In this document: positions 17,767-26,217 of the stretch, in pieces
Numbering within the stretch: position 1 is the first letter of the stretch
Layout: every line of letters starts with the position of its first letter
Assembly: GCF_004125265.1 (NCBI RefSeq)
Contig: NZ_RDTE01000003.1
Location: 6,448,001 to 6,512,000, forward strand
Origin: Streptomyces lydicus
GTDB taxonomy: Bacteria > Actinomycetota > Actinomycetes > Streptomycetales > Streptomycetaceae
Direction: 5' to 3'
Length of the DNA: 64,000 nt
Made by a program: the position numbers and the translations under genes
Notes under the pieces: generated by a model
What the model saw: the letters and a program-made list of their open reading frames with translations, nothing else
What the model was told of the DNA's origin: nothing
Databases searched by the model: none

Positions 17767-18495
17767 TCACACCGTTCGTGCGGCCCGACGGTACGCGTAC
17801 ACCGCGTATCCGCCGAAGAGTGCCAGCCAGGCGGCCAGCACCGCTACTGCGCCCAGGCCCGGAGCGGCGCCCTGGGTGACGCTCTGGCCGAGTTCGGCGA
17901 AGCGGTTGCCGGGGGTCCAGGTCGACAGCGAGCGCAGCCAGCCGGGGAACAGCTCGGCCGGGAACCACAGGCCCCCGATGATCGACAGCAGCAGCATGCA
18001 GCCCGTGTTGACCATGCCGGTGGACTGAGCGGAGAGGCGGTAGCCGTTACCGAGGCCGAGCAGGGTGAAGGGGGTGGCGCCGATCCACAGCAGCCCGGCC
18101 AGCGCTGCCCACTGCCAGACCGGCATCCGGACACCGTTGACCAGCGCGCCCACCAGCAGTACGGAGGCGATGGCCGGCAGTACCGTCACCGAGCCGGTCA
18201 GCCCACGGCCCACGACGACCCGTACCGGGCTCAGCGGGGTGATGCGCAGCTGCCGCAGCCAGCCCAGCTGTTTGTCCTCGGCGACGCCCGTGCCCGTGCC
18301 GATCGCCGCGCCCAGCGCACCGTACGCGGCCATACCGACCATCGACGCGGTCTTCCACTCCATACCGGCGCCGCCGGGGCCCGCACCGATGTTGGTCATC
18401 AGCACATACATCAGCACCGGCATCCCGATGCCGAAGATGACGAAGCCCCGGTCGCGCAGGGTGCGACGCACTTCGAGGCGGATGTAGTCGAGCAT
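17767..18495 (-). CDS. ABC-2 type transporter permease
   Basis: A 242-aa permease with six membrane helices. The N-terminal LEVRRTLRDRGFVIFGIGMP and the central RQLRITPLSPVRVVVGR are the cytoplasmic elbow and loop of ABC-2 exporters of the DrrB/NodJ kind. The ATG at 18495 overlaps the stop of the ATPase gene (TGATG), which argues for a coupled pair. It probably exports a lipid or drug-like molecule. Together with the ATPase, kinase and regulator it makes a four-gene operon read leftward. Confidence 0.85.
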   Translation of the reverse strand: MLDYIRLEVRRTLRDRGFVIFGIGMPVLMYVLMTNIGAGPGGAGMEWKTASMVGMAAYGALGAAIGTGTGVAEDKQLGWLRQLRITPLSPVRVVVGRGLTGSVTVLPAIASVLLVGALVNGVRMPVWQWAALAGLLWIGATPFTLLGLGNGYRLSAQSTGMVNTGCMLLLSIIGGLWFPAELFPGWLRSLSTWTPGNRFAELGQSVTQGAAPGLGAVAVLAAWLALFGGYAVYAYRRAARTV

Positions 18496-19478
18496 CACGC
18501 AAGCTCCTTCGCGGACCGGGTGGCGGGGGTGTGCGCCGGGGTGTGACCGGCGGCGTTGCCGGAGGTGAGAGTGAGGAAGGCGTCCTCCAGGCCGGTGGGG
18601 GTGACCTGCAGGGCGCGGACGAGCCCGAGTCCGGCGAGGGCCACGACGGTCGCGTCGGAGTCCGTCGTCCGCAGCAGTGCGCGGTCGCCGCGCACCTCCA
18701 CGGCGCTCACGCCGGGCAGTGCGGCCAGCGGCTCGGTCGCGGCGCCCGCGAGGTCGAAGGAGACCAGCGTGCCGCCGGCCCGCCGCTTGATCGCCTCGCC
18801 GCTGCCGTCGGCGACCACCCGGCCGCCGTCCATCACCACGATCCGGTCGGCGTGCTCATCGGCCTCCTCCAGATAGTGGGTGGAGAACACGATGGTGTTG
18901 CCGCGGCGGGCGTACGCGCGCATCGAGCGCCAGAAGGCGCGGCGCGCCTCGACGTCCAGCGCCGCGGTCGGTTCGTCGAGCACCAGCAGCTCGGGGTTGC
19001 CGGCCAGCGCCACCGCGAAGCGGACCCGCTGGGCCTGCCCGCCGGACAGCCGGTCCACCCGCCGCCCGGCGAACTCGCTCAGGCCGGCCAGCTCCAGGGC
19101 CTCGGTGACCGCCATGGGGCGGGGGTAGGTGGCGGCGACGAACGTGATCAGTTCGCGGACCGTGACCCGCGGCAGGGGCTTGCCGTCCTGCAGCATGGCG
19201 CCCACCCTGCCCGCCCGTACCGCCGTCTCCGGGGTGCCGGCGAACAGCCGCACCGATCCCGTGCCGGGCGGCAGCAGCCCCAGCAGCATGGTGAGGGTCG
19301 TGGACTTGCCCGCACCGTTGCGCCCGAGCAGCGCCACCGTCTCGCCCACCGTGATCTCCAGGTCCAGCCCGTCCACGGCCCTGACCGCGCCATAACTCCG
19401 TGTCACCCCGGAGAACGCCACCGCCGCGGCGCCACCTTTCGTGCACGCAGTGCTGACCGGCTCTTTCGTGAGTGCCAT
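18495..19478 (-). CDS. ABC transporter ATP-binding protein
   Basis: A 327-aa ATPase of the DrrA/CcmA group. Walker A is LGRNGAGKSTT (about 51-61), the signature LSGGQAQRVRFAVAL, Walker B LLVLDEPTAALD and the switch His in FSTHYLEEADE. A C-terminal domain of about 100 residues follows the nucleotide-binding domain, as in drug-exporting members. The ATG at 19478 is chosen over GTG 19484, with GGCGGGGG upstream. It is the first gene of the ABC/two-component operon and energises the permease that follows. Confidence 0.88.
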   Translation of the reverse strand: MALTKEPVSTACTKGGAAAVAFSGVTRSYGAVRAVDGLDLEITVGETVALLGRNGAGKSTTLTMLLGLLPPGTGSVRLFAGTPETAVRAGRVGAMLQDGKPLPRVTVRELITFVAATYPRPMAVTEALELAGLSEFAGRRVDRLSGGQAQRVRFAVALAGNPELLVLDEPTAALDVEARRAFWRSMRAYARRGNTIVFSTHYLEEADEHADRIVVMDGGRVVADGSGEAIKRRAGGTLVSFDLAGAATEPLAALPGVSAVEVRGDRALLRTTDSDATVVALAGLGLVRALQVTPTGLEDAFLTLTSGNAAGHTPAHTPATRSAKELA

Positions 19479-19673
19479 GCCCACCCCCGCCTCTCGTTCG
19501 ATGTCTATGACGTTACGGAGAGTCGCTGCGGGGCGTTAGAGGCGAATGTGTGTGATCCGCCCTGACAAATGTCACGGTGGGGAGCGGCGGGGGCCGGGTG
19601 CCAGGCACATAGGCGCAGGGGTTCCGAGGGGATCCGGCGGGACCCGAGAGGAGCAAGGCCCATCCGAGCCGAT

Positions 19674-19688
19674 CTGACACAGCGTCAG
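19674..19688. promoter_or_regulatory. Palindrome CTGAC-N5-GTCAG
   Basis: Same arms and same 5-bp spacer as the site at 10182-10196, again upstream of a KstR-type box (49 bp before site C). Confidence 0.55.
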
Positions 19689-19735
19689 GGGTCTTCCGGG
19701 TGCGGGACGGATCGGCTATACATGAGGGCCATCGG

Positions 19736-19751
19736 CTAGAACGCGTTCTAG
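19736..19751. promoter_or_regulatory. KstR-type operator (site C), perfect 16-bp palindrome
   Basis: CTAGAACGCGTTCTAG is fully self-complementary and contains TNNAACNNGTTNNA at 19737-19750. It lies 14 bp after TATACAT, at or just past the expected transcription start of the maoC-adh-sdr genes. Confidence 0.85.
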
Positions 19752-19871
19752 AAGTGTGAAAGGTACGCCGACGGAGCGCGGCCGCGCCGACCAGGTACGA
19801 CCCCGGCACGGTCGACGGTGCGGACGGCCGGGCCGGGGTCTTCGCAACGTGGTGAAGGAGCAAGCAGCCCC

Positions 19872-20747
19872 ATGCCCATCGACGCCGCCAAGGCCACCTC
19901 CGCCGAGCCGCGGACCACCGAACTCGCCTGGGACCACAAGGACGTCCAGCTCTACCACCTCGGCATCGGGGCCGGCGCGGCCACCCCGGAGAAACCTCAC
20001 CCCGCCACCGACCCGGACGAACTGCGCTACACCCTGGAGAGCACGCTGCACGTCCTGCCCGCCTTCGCCACCGTCGCGGGCGGGGGAATGGCCCTCGCCG
20101 GCGGGCTCTCCGCCCCGGGCATCGACGTCGACCTAGCCGCGGTCCTGCACGGCGGCCAGACCGTCACCGTGCACCGCGCCCTCCCCGTGAGCGGCCGCGC
20201 CACCCAGACCTCGTCCGTCCCCGCCGTGTACGACAAGGGCAAGGCCGCCGTCATCGTGCTGCGCTCCGAAGTCGCGGACGACGACGGGCCCTTGTGGATC
20301 TGCGACACCCAGATCTTCGTCCGCGGCGAGGGCGGCTTCGGCGGCGACCGCGGCCCCTCCGCCCGCCTCGACCTCCCCGACCGCGCCCCCGACCTGCGCA
20401 CCGAACGCCACATCCGCCCGGACCAGGCGCTGCTCTACCGCCTCTCCGGCGACTGGAATCCGCTGCACGCCGACCCCGGGTTCGCCAAGCTAGCCGGGTT
20501 CGACCGGCCGATTCTGCACGGGCTGTGCACCTACGGGGTGACCCTCAAGGCCGTGGTCGACACGCTGCTCGGCGGCGACGTGGCCCGCGTGCGGTCGTAC
20601 ACGACCCGTTTTGCCGGGGTGGTCTTCCCGGGGGAGACATTGCGGATCGGCCTGTGGCAAGAGCCCGGCCGGATCCAGGTGTCGGTCACGGCCGCGGACC
20701 GCGACGACGCGCCGGTACTGGCCGACACGGTGGTGGAGCACAGCTAG
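19872..20747 (+). CDS. MaoC-family (R)-enoyl-CoA hydratase, double hot-dog
   Basis: A 291-aa protein with two hot-dog folds, of the peroxisomal hydratase-2/Hsd4B kind (mycobacterial Rv3538 is 286 aa). It hydrates trans-2-enoyl-CoA to (3R)-hydroxyacyl-CoA. The C-terminal half has the hydratase-2 motif with the catalytic Asp and His: SGDWNPLHADPGFA, followed by RPILHGLCTYG. The N-terminal half lacks it and provides the substrate tunnel in relatives. The ATG at 19872 is used; GAAGGAG lies 11 nt upstream. First gene behind KstR-type operator C. With the two following dehydrogenases and the distant double dehydrogenase and thiolase it covers the steps of a beta-oxidation round. Confidence 0.85.
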   Translation: MPIDAAKATSAEPRTTELAWDHKDVQLYHLGIGAGAATPEKPHPATDPDELRYTLESTLHVLPAFATVAGGGMALAGGLSAPGIDVDLAAVLHGGQTVTVHRALPVSGRATQTSSVPAVYDKGKAAVIVLRSEVADDDGPLWICDTQIFVRGEGGFGGDRGPSARLDLPDRAPDLRTERHIRPDQALLYRLSGDWNPLHADPGFAKLAGFDRPILHGLCTYGVTLKAVVDTLLGGDVARVRSYTTRFAGVVFPGETLRIGLWQEPGRIQVSVTAADRDDAPVLADTVVEHS

Positions 20748-20748
20748 C

Positions 20749-20868
20749 GAGACGCCCGGCAGGGAGACACCCGGCAGCGAGACGCCCGGCAGCGAGACGC
20801 CCAGCAGGGAGACGCCGGCAGCGAGACACCCAGTAGGGGAACACCCGGTAGGGAGACACCCGGTAACG
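20749..20868 (+). repeat. About eight 15-bp tandem repeats between maoC-like and adh genes
   Basis: Imperfect copies of GAGACGCCCGGCAG(C/G) begin two bases after the maoC-like stop and run to about 20868. They may be a repeat expansion in a spacer; no strong hairpin is evident. Confidence 0.8.
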
Positions 20869-20947
20869 AGTGCCGTCCGGGGCGCGCCGTCGCCCCGGAC
20901 GGTCCGGGCGGGGGCGGGATTGCCGTACGTACGAGAGGAGTCGTGAC

Positions 20948-22024
20948 ATGCGCGCAGCCGTACAGCACGAGACAGGGCAGGACAAGCTCGAAGTCCTCGA
21001 CGACGTCGAGGCGGTGGGGTTCGGCCCCGGCAAGGTCAGGATCCGGATCCGGGCGACCGGTCTGTGCCACTCCGACCTCTCGGCGATGAACGGGGTGCTG
21101 CCGCAGCCCGCCCCCTTCGTCCCCGGGCACGAGGGCGCGGGCGAGATCCTCGACGTCGGCGACGGCGTCACCGGGCTCTCCCAGGGTGACCGCGTCCTGA
21201 TGTGCTGGCTGCCCGCCTGCGGCAGCTGTCCGTCCTGCAAGCGCGGCCAGACCCACCTGTGCCTGGCCGGGTTCATGAACGCCGGCACCCCCAACTTCCG
21301 GCGCGCCGGCGGCGACGTCTTCGGCTTCGCCGGCACCGGCACCTTCACCGAGGAGGTCGTGGTCGCCGCCAACTGCGCCGTCCCGATCCCGGACGACGTC
21401 CCCTACGAGATCGCCGCACTCATCGGCTGCGGCGTCACCACCGGACTCGGCGCGGCCCTCAACACGGCCAAGGTGGAGGCCGCTTCCTCGGTCGCGGTGA
21501 TCGGCTGCGGCGGCGTCGGCATCTCCGTCATCCAGGGCGCGAAGGCCTGCGGCGCGGCCCAGATCATCGCCGTCGACCCGGTCCCCGCCCGCCGGGAGGC
21601 CGCGCTGCGCTTCGGCGCCACCGAAGCCGTCGCCCCGGAGGAGTTCGCCGACGCCAAGGCCCGGATCACCGCGGGGGAGGGCTTCGACTACGTCTTCGAG
21701 GTGGTCGGCAAGTCCGCCACCGCCCGCACCGCCTACGAGATGACCCGGCGCGGCGGCACCCTGTGTGTGGTCGGCGCGGGAGCCATGGACGACACCTTCC
21801 AGGTCAATATGTTCGAGCTGTTCTTCGACGAGAAGCGGATCCTGCCCTCCCTGTACGGCGGCGCGGATGTGCTGCGCTCCTACGAGCGGGCCATCGCCCT
21901 GTGGCGGGCCGGCCGGATCGACCTCGAAGGCCTGATCACCCATCGCGTCCGGCTCGCCGAGATCAACGACGCGCTCGACCAGATGCGCTCCGGGACCTCG
22001 CTCCGCACCTGCATCGAGATCTGA
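20948..22024 (+). CDS. Zinc-dependent MDR alcohol dehydrogenase
   Basis: A 358-aa medium-chain dehydrogenase. Catalytic zinc ligands are Cys in TGLCHSDLSAM and His in PGHEGAGEI; the structural zinc loop has four Cys in LPACGSCPSCKRGQTHLC; the NAD-binding Rossmann loop is VAVIGCGGVGISVIQ, with Asp at the end of the second strand (IIAVD) favouring NAD over NADP. GAGAGGAG lies 7 nt before the ATG. It stands in the KstR-type operon between the MaoC hydratase and the SDR. It probably oxidises an alcohol or hydroxyacyl intermediate, for example a terminal side-chain alcohol, but the substrate is not certain. Confidence 0.85.
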   Translation: MRAAVQHETGQDKLEVLDDVEAVGFGPGKVRIRIRATGLCHSDLSAMNGVLPQPAPFVPGHEGAGEILDVGDGVTGLSQGDRVLMCWLPACGSCPSCKRGQTHLCLAGFMNAGTPNFRRAGGDVFGFAGTGTFTEEVVVAANCAVPIPDDVPYEIAALIGCGVTTGLGAALNTAKVEAASSVAVIGCGGVGISVIQGAKACGAAQIIAVDPVPARREAALRFGATEAVAPEEFADAKARITAGEGFDYVFEVVGKSATARTAYEMTRRGGTLCVVGAGAMDDTFQVNMFELFFDEKRILPSLYGGADVLRSYERAIALWRAGRIDLEGLITHRVRLAEINDALDQMRSGTSLRTCIEI

Positions 22025-22157
22025 CGCCCGCGGCGCTCACGCTTCCACGGGAGCGCGTCGCCGCGCCCCCTCACCCCGTATCCCCCTCACCGCGTATCCA
22101 CCGCACCCCGTATTCACCGCACCCCACCGCGCTCCGAGAAGACTGGAGAGGACAGGA

Positions 22158-23135
22158 ATGGCACAGCCACTGGAGGGCCTGACCGCGATCGTCACCGGTG
22201 CCGGGCGCGGCCTGGGCCGCGCCGAAGCCCTCGAACTCGCCCGCCTCGGCGCATCCGTCGTGGTCAACGACTACGGGCAGCCGGGCCGCGACGGTTCGGG
22301 CGAAGCCTCTGCGGCGCCCGCCGAGGACGTCGCCGCCGAGATCCGCGCGGCGGGCGGCCGGGCCGTCGCCCACCTCGGCGACGTCGCCGACCACGAGGAC
22401 GCCCGCGCCCTGGTGCGGCTGGCGGTCGAGACCTATGGACGGCTCGACATCCTGGTCAACAACGCGGGCATCCTGCGCGACCGGATGGTGTTCTCGATGA
22501 CCGAGGACGAGTGGGACTCGGTCATTCGCGTCCACCTCAAGGGCCACTTCAACACCACCCACTTCGCCGCCGCCCACTGGCGCGAGCGCGCCAAGGCGGC
22601 CGGCGGCCCGGTGCACGGCCGGATCATCAACACCTCCTCCGAGGCCTTCCTCGCGGGCTCGGCGGGCCAGCCCAACTACGCCGCGGCCAAGGGGGGAATC
22701 GTCGGCCTGACCACCTCCACGGCCCTGGCGCTGGGCAAATACGGCGTGACCACCAATGCGATCTGCCCGCGCGCCCGTACCCGTATGACGGAGGACGTCT
22801 TCGCCGGCTTTCCCGCACATCCGGGGGCCGCGGAGTCGGGGGAGGGCCGCGAGGGCGAGGGGGGCGGGCTCGATGTGCTCGCCCCCGAACACGTCGCACC
22901 GCTCGTCGGCTATCTCGCCTCGCCGGCCGCTGCCCGGGTCAACGGCCAGTTGCTGGTCGTGCACGGCGGCATGGTCGCCATCGCCGAACGTCCGCGGATC
23001 GCCGCCAAGTTCGACACCGGAAAGGACCTCTTCAGCTTCGAGGAGCTGGACGAACTGCTGACCCCGTACTACGCGCAGCGCCCGCCGGACGAGACCTTCG
23101 CGGCGGCCGAGGTGCTGGCCCTCAAACACGACTGA
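22158..23135 (+). CDS. Short-chain dehydrogenase, Hsd4A/17-beta-HSD4-like
   Basis: A 325-aa SDR. The TGAGRGLGRAEALELARLGA cofactor loop, NNAGILRD, the catalytic Ser in IINTSSEAF and the YAAAK motif with Tyr and Lys are all present. The length beyond the usual 250 residues and the VNDYGQPGRDGSGE insert fit the HSD17B4/Hsd4A group, which oxidises (3R)-hydroxyacyl-CoA of steroid side chains. GGAGAGGACAGGA precedes the ATG. Last gene of the KstR-type operon; a 17-bp stem follows. Partnering with the MaoC hydratase is expected because both act on the (3R) isomer. Confidence 0.85.
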   Translation: MAQPLEGLTAIVTGAGRGLGRAEALELARLGASVVVNDYGQPGRDGSGEASAAPAEDVAAEIRAAGGRAVAHLGDVADHEDARALVRLAVETYGRLDILVNNAGILRDRMVFSMTEDEWDSVIRVHLKGHFNTTHFAAAHWRERAKAAGGPVHGRIINTSSEAFLAGSAGQPNYAAAKGGIVGLTTSTALALGKYGVTTNAICPRARTRMTEDVFAGFPAHPGAAESGEGREGEGGGLDVLAPEHVAPLVGYLASPAAARVNGQLLVVHGGMVAIAERPRIAAKFDTGKDLFSFEELDELLTPYYAQRPPDETFAAAEVLALKHD

Positions 23136-23160
23136 GCCGCCGCGCGGCGCACCGTGCACC

Positions 23161-23209
23161 ACGGCCGTGGCCGCCGCCCGCGATGATGCGGTGCGGCGGC
23201 CACGGCCGT
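23161..23209. terminator. Strong bidirectional stem-loop
   Basis: Perfect 17-bp arms, 23161-23177 and 23193-23209, with a 15-nt loop. It lies between the convergent SDR gene and the 55-aa gene. Confidence 0.75.
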
Positions 23210-23245
23210 TCGTACGGTCGGCGGGCGGGGCGCGCCGGACCGGCC

Positions 23246-23413
23246 TTACGCGTCCTGCGGCTGCTTGTCCCGGCGGTGCCGGCCATGGGCGGCGGAGCCG
23301 GACTCCTCGGCGGCGGCCGGACCACGGTGCTTGCCGGAGCTTGCGGCCTCGGCGGCCTGGGCGGATGCCTCCTGGGGGCTCGCCTGGGTCGTGTCGGTTC
23401 GGGCTTCGGGCAT
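23246..23413 (-). CDS. Small hydrophilic conserved-type protein (55 aa)
   Basis: A 55-residue, charged, Ala/Gln/His/Arg-rich peptide that starts MPEARTDTTQASPQEA and ends HGRHRRDKQPQDA. No membrane segment, signal or cysteine is present, so it is probably disordered. The ATG at 23413 has CGGAGTGA upstream; a longer reading from 23497 has no support. Function is unknown. I call it because codon third positions are GC-biased in this frame and the start has a plausible binding site. Confidence 0.55.
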   Translation of the reverse strand: MPEARTDTTQASPQEASAQAAEAASSGKHRGPAAAEESGSAAHGRHRRDKQPQDA

Positions 23414-23572
23414 GGGAAGAGTCACTCCGTCAGATTGCTTACAGCTGTACGCGTCGGGACCTCGCCCGACGACCGCCGAGGCTGACCCGAGCGGCACTGT
23501 CGGTGGCCGGTCAACCGGCTGCGTAGCCCCCGCCCGAAATTCTAACGGGGCCGGAAATCGCGCTCCACCGGG

Positions 23573-25054
23573 TTACCGGGCCGCCTGAGGTGCCTGTTGC
23601 AGGGGAACTGGCCTGCACATTCCAGGATGTGGGGGGAGACTCGGCGGTTCCGCGGGCACGGTCCGGGGTTGTGCAGATGCTGTGGAGCGGTTGTCGGTAT
23701 CCGCTGCATCCGGGACAATCTCCCCGCCGCTCCCGGCAGCCGCCGAGGCCACGGCCCCGGAAGGCGCCCCTTGCAGCGCCTGCATCTCTTGCGCCTCCTG
23801 CGTCCCTGGCGCCTCCTGCGCCGGCTGTGCGTTCTGCACCGTCTGCACCTCCTGCACCTCCTGCACGGGCGGTTGCGGCCGCTCGGCCTGCACCAGCGGT
23901 TGCTTCTGCACCGGCTGCACCGGCGGTTGCTGCCGCACCGGCCGCACCGGCTGCACCGGCCGCCCCGCGTGCCCCGCTCGCTCCGGCGGCTCCATCGGCT
24001 GCCCCGGCTCCGCCACCCCCACCGACACGGAGACCCGCGCCACCCCGCACGGCTCCGCCCCCGTCGCGTACGGCAGCAGCAGTTCGCCGCCCGCCGTCCA
24101 CAGTCCGGTCTCCGCCAGCCACCCCTCCGGTGCCGGGAAGTGCCGCAACTGCCGTTCCGCGGGCCGCCAGACCCCCAGCCACGTCCCGTTCGCCGCGGCC
24201 ACCCGGAACGCCACCGCACAGCTCTCCGGTGCCAGCAGCTGTCCCGGCTGCGCCGCGAACGGTGTGAGGGCCGCCTGCGCGGGATGCAGGCACTCCGGGA
24301 AGCGCACCGGCAGACTGCTGCCCAGCACGCACCAGCCCAGCCGGTCGTGCCCCGGGGCGTCCGACCGCAGGAGCAGCAGTCCGCTGTCCGGATCGGCGAG
24401 CAGCAGCCGGTCGTTGCTCTCCTCGGTGATCCGCAGCAGCGGACCGGTCTCGCCGCCCCGCTCCAGATCGACCACCACGGTCTTCGTCCGGCCGTCCGTC
24501 TCCCGGTCCAGCGCCAGCAGCCGGCCGCCGCGGTCCAGCCAGACGCCCCCCGTACAGCGTCCCGGGATCCGGGCGACCCGCTCGGGTCCTTCGGTGCCGC
24601 CGTGCAGCAGCCACAGGGTGGTCCGGTGCTCCTCGGGGGCCAGGGCGTAGCCCCGTTTCCCGCTGGGGGCGGGCGGCAGCAGGGTCAGCTCGGGGGCCTG
24701 CACGGCGCCCAGCAGGAGTTCACCGGTGCCGCGGCCCGCCGGGTAGAGCAGGGAGACGGCGAAACGGCCGGCGACCCGGCGCAGGATCAGCACCCTTCCG
24801 TCCGCGAGCGGCAGCAGCGCACTGTCCGGTTCCTCGGGCTGGTTGCCCTGCAGCGGCACGGCGTACGGCTCGGGGCCGCTCAGCGTCCAGCGCTCCGGAA
24901 ACCAGCTCCCGGCGGCGTCGTCGTGACGGGCCAGCCGGGCGGCGTACGAACCGTCGGCGGCGATCGTCAGCGCCGCACGACGGGCGTGGTCCCGCACATC
25001 CCGCACATCCCGCATGTCCCGCGCCCTGGCGTCCTCAGTGGCACAGATCGTCAT
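23573..25054 (-). CDS. Hypothetical protein, beta-propeller-like with Pro/Gln repeat tail
   Basis: 493 aa, not a family I recognise. Residues 1-330 contain repeated short beta segments of the type DGRVLILRRVAG, DRGGRLLALDRE and DSGLLLLRSD, which suggests a cytoplasmic beta-propeller like that of WD40 or integrin-type proteins. Residues about 335-420 are a (Val/Gln/Pro)-rich degenerate repeat (VQPVRPVRQQPPVQ, VQEVQEVQTVQ), and the rest is disordered. The start at 25054 has GGAGGTGA, nearly the full anti-Shine-Dalgarno match, 7 nt before it. Three MRDVRD-like repeats sit near the N-terminus. It stands alone, divergent from the Nif3-like gene. Confidence 0.7.
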   Translation of the reverse strand: MTICATEDARARDMRDVRDVRDHARRAALTIAADGSYAARLARHDDAAGSWFPERWTLSGPEPYAVPLQGNQPEEPDSALLPLADGRVLILRRVAGRFAVSLLYPAGRGTGELLLGAVQAPELTLLPPAPSGKRGYALAPEEHRTTLWLLHGGTEGPERVARIPGRCTGGVWLDRGGRLLALDRETDGRTKTVVVDLERGGETGPLLRITEESNDRLLLADPDSGLLLLRSDAPGHDRLGWCVLGSSLPVRFPECLHPAQAALTPFAAQPGQLLAPESCAVAFRVAAANGTWLGVWRPAERQLRHFPAPEGWLAETGLWTAGGELLLPYATGAEPCGVARVSVSVGVAEPGQPMEPPERAGHAGRPVQPVRPVRQQPPVQPVQKQPLVQAERPQPPVQEVQEVQTVQNAQPAQEAPGTQEAQEMQALQGAPSGAVASAAAGSGGEIVPDAADTDNRSTASAQPRTVPAEPPSLPPHPGMCRPVPLQQAPQAAR

Positions 25055-25350
25055 CGCTAGGTCACCTCCAGTCGGCAACCGAAGCTAGTTTTCGTACGTC
25101 CGGCCGATCGCCGAGAGGTGCCACACTTCACGCATAAGTGTGGCGATTGTCCGGTTCGCCGGTTCCCGGCGGGAGGGGTGTGCTGCGGACATCCGGCACG
25201 GGCCGGTGCGGATTTCCGTCACGGCTGAAACGGATTTCCGGTACGGCCGGTGCGGTTTTCCCGCATGGGCCGGGCGGCGGAGGGGCAGGGGCGGGGGAGA
25301 CGACCCGAGGGCCCCGCGCCATGTCACAGCTGGGAGGTAATCTTCCACCC

Positions 25351-26217
25351 GTGCCCGTACTGTCTGAAGTCCTCACCGCGCTCGACGCCCTCTGGCCCCC
25401 CGAGCGGGCCGAAGGGTGGGACGCCGTCGGCACGGTCTGCGGAGATCCCGGCGCCGAGGTCCGCCGGGTGCTGTTCGCCGTCGACCCGGTCCAGGAGATC
25501 GTCGACGAGGCGGTGCAGCTCGGCGCCGACCTCCTCGTCACCCACCACCCGCTCTATCTGCGCGGGACGACGACGGTCGCGGCCTCGACCTTCAAGGGCA
25601 AGGTCGTGCACACGCTCATCAAGCACGACATCGCCCTGCACGTCGCGCACACCAACGCCGACACCGCCGACCCCGGTGTCTCCGACGCCCTGGCCGGCGC
25701 GCTGGACCTGCGCATCCTCGGCCCGCTGGTGCCGGACCCGAGCGACCCGGCGGGCCGCCGGGGCCTGGGCCGGATCTGCGAGCTGCCGCATCCGATGAGG
25801 CTGGCCGAGCTCGCCGGGTACGCCGCCGAGCGGCTGCCCGCCACCGCGCAGGGCATCCGGGCGGCCGGCGACCCGGACCGCGAGATCCGGACCCTCGCCG
25901 TCTCCGGCGGCTCCGGCGACAGCCTCTTCGACGACGTACGGGCGGCCGGTGCGGACGCCTTCCTCACCGCCGACCTGCGCCACCACCCGGCCTCCGAGGC
26001 CACCCAGAAGAGCCCGCTGGCGCTGCTCGACGCCGCCCACTGGGCCACCGAATGGCCGTGGTGCGAGCAGGCCGCGGCCCAGCTCGACGCGGTCTCCGAC
26101 CGGCACGGCTGGGGACTGCGCACGCATGTCTCCCGTACGGTCACCGACCCCTGGACCGCCCACGCGGCGTCCACCCCCTTCTTCGCCCCGACCCACACCA
26201 CAGGAGCCCCACGCTGA
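25351..26217 (+). CDS. Nif3-like dinuclear metal centre protein
   Basis: A 288-aa member of the NIF3/YbgI family, hexameric rings with two metal ions per subunit; the biochemical role is unsettled, with GTP cyclohydrolase-type folds among relatives. Metal ligands are visible in LLVTHHPLYLRG, in VAHTNADTADPG and in the C-terminal TADLRHHPASEA stretch. The GTG at 25351 is preferred, with GGGAGG upstream; an ATG at 25321 would add ten residues. It is the first of a tight three-gene operon with the zinc-ribbon protein and the RNase H/phosphatase, the same trio as mycobacterial Rv2230c, Rv2229c and Rv2228c. Confidence 0.9.
   Translation: MPVLSEVLTALDALWPPERAEGWDAVGTVCGDPGAEVRRVLFAVDPVQEIVDEAVQLGADLLVTHHPLYLRGTTTVAASTFKGKVVHTLIKHDIALHVAHTNADTADPGVSDALAGALDLRILGPLVPDPSDPAGRRGLGRICELPHPMRLAELAGYAAERLPATAQGIRAAGDPDREIRTLAVSGGSGDSLFDDVRAAGADAFLTADLRHHPASEATQKSPLALLDAAHWATEWPWCEQAAAQLDAVSDRHGWGLRTHVSRTVTDPWTAHAASTPFFAPTHTTGAPR

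Larger units (their letters stand above)
19479..19871. other. Divergent intergenic region with several operators
   Basis: 393 bp without a gene. It holds TGACA-AA-TGTCA (19563-19574) near the start of the ABC operon, the CTGAC-N5-GTCAG palindrome at 19674-19688, a -10-like TATACAT (19717-19723) and KstR-type operator C. Confidence 0.6.
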
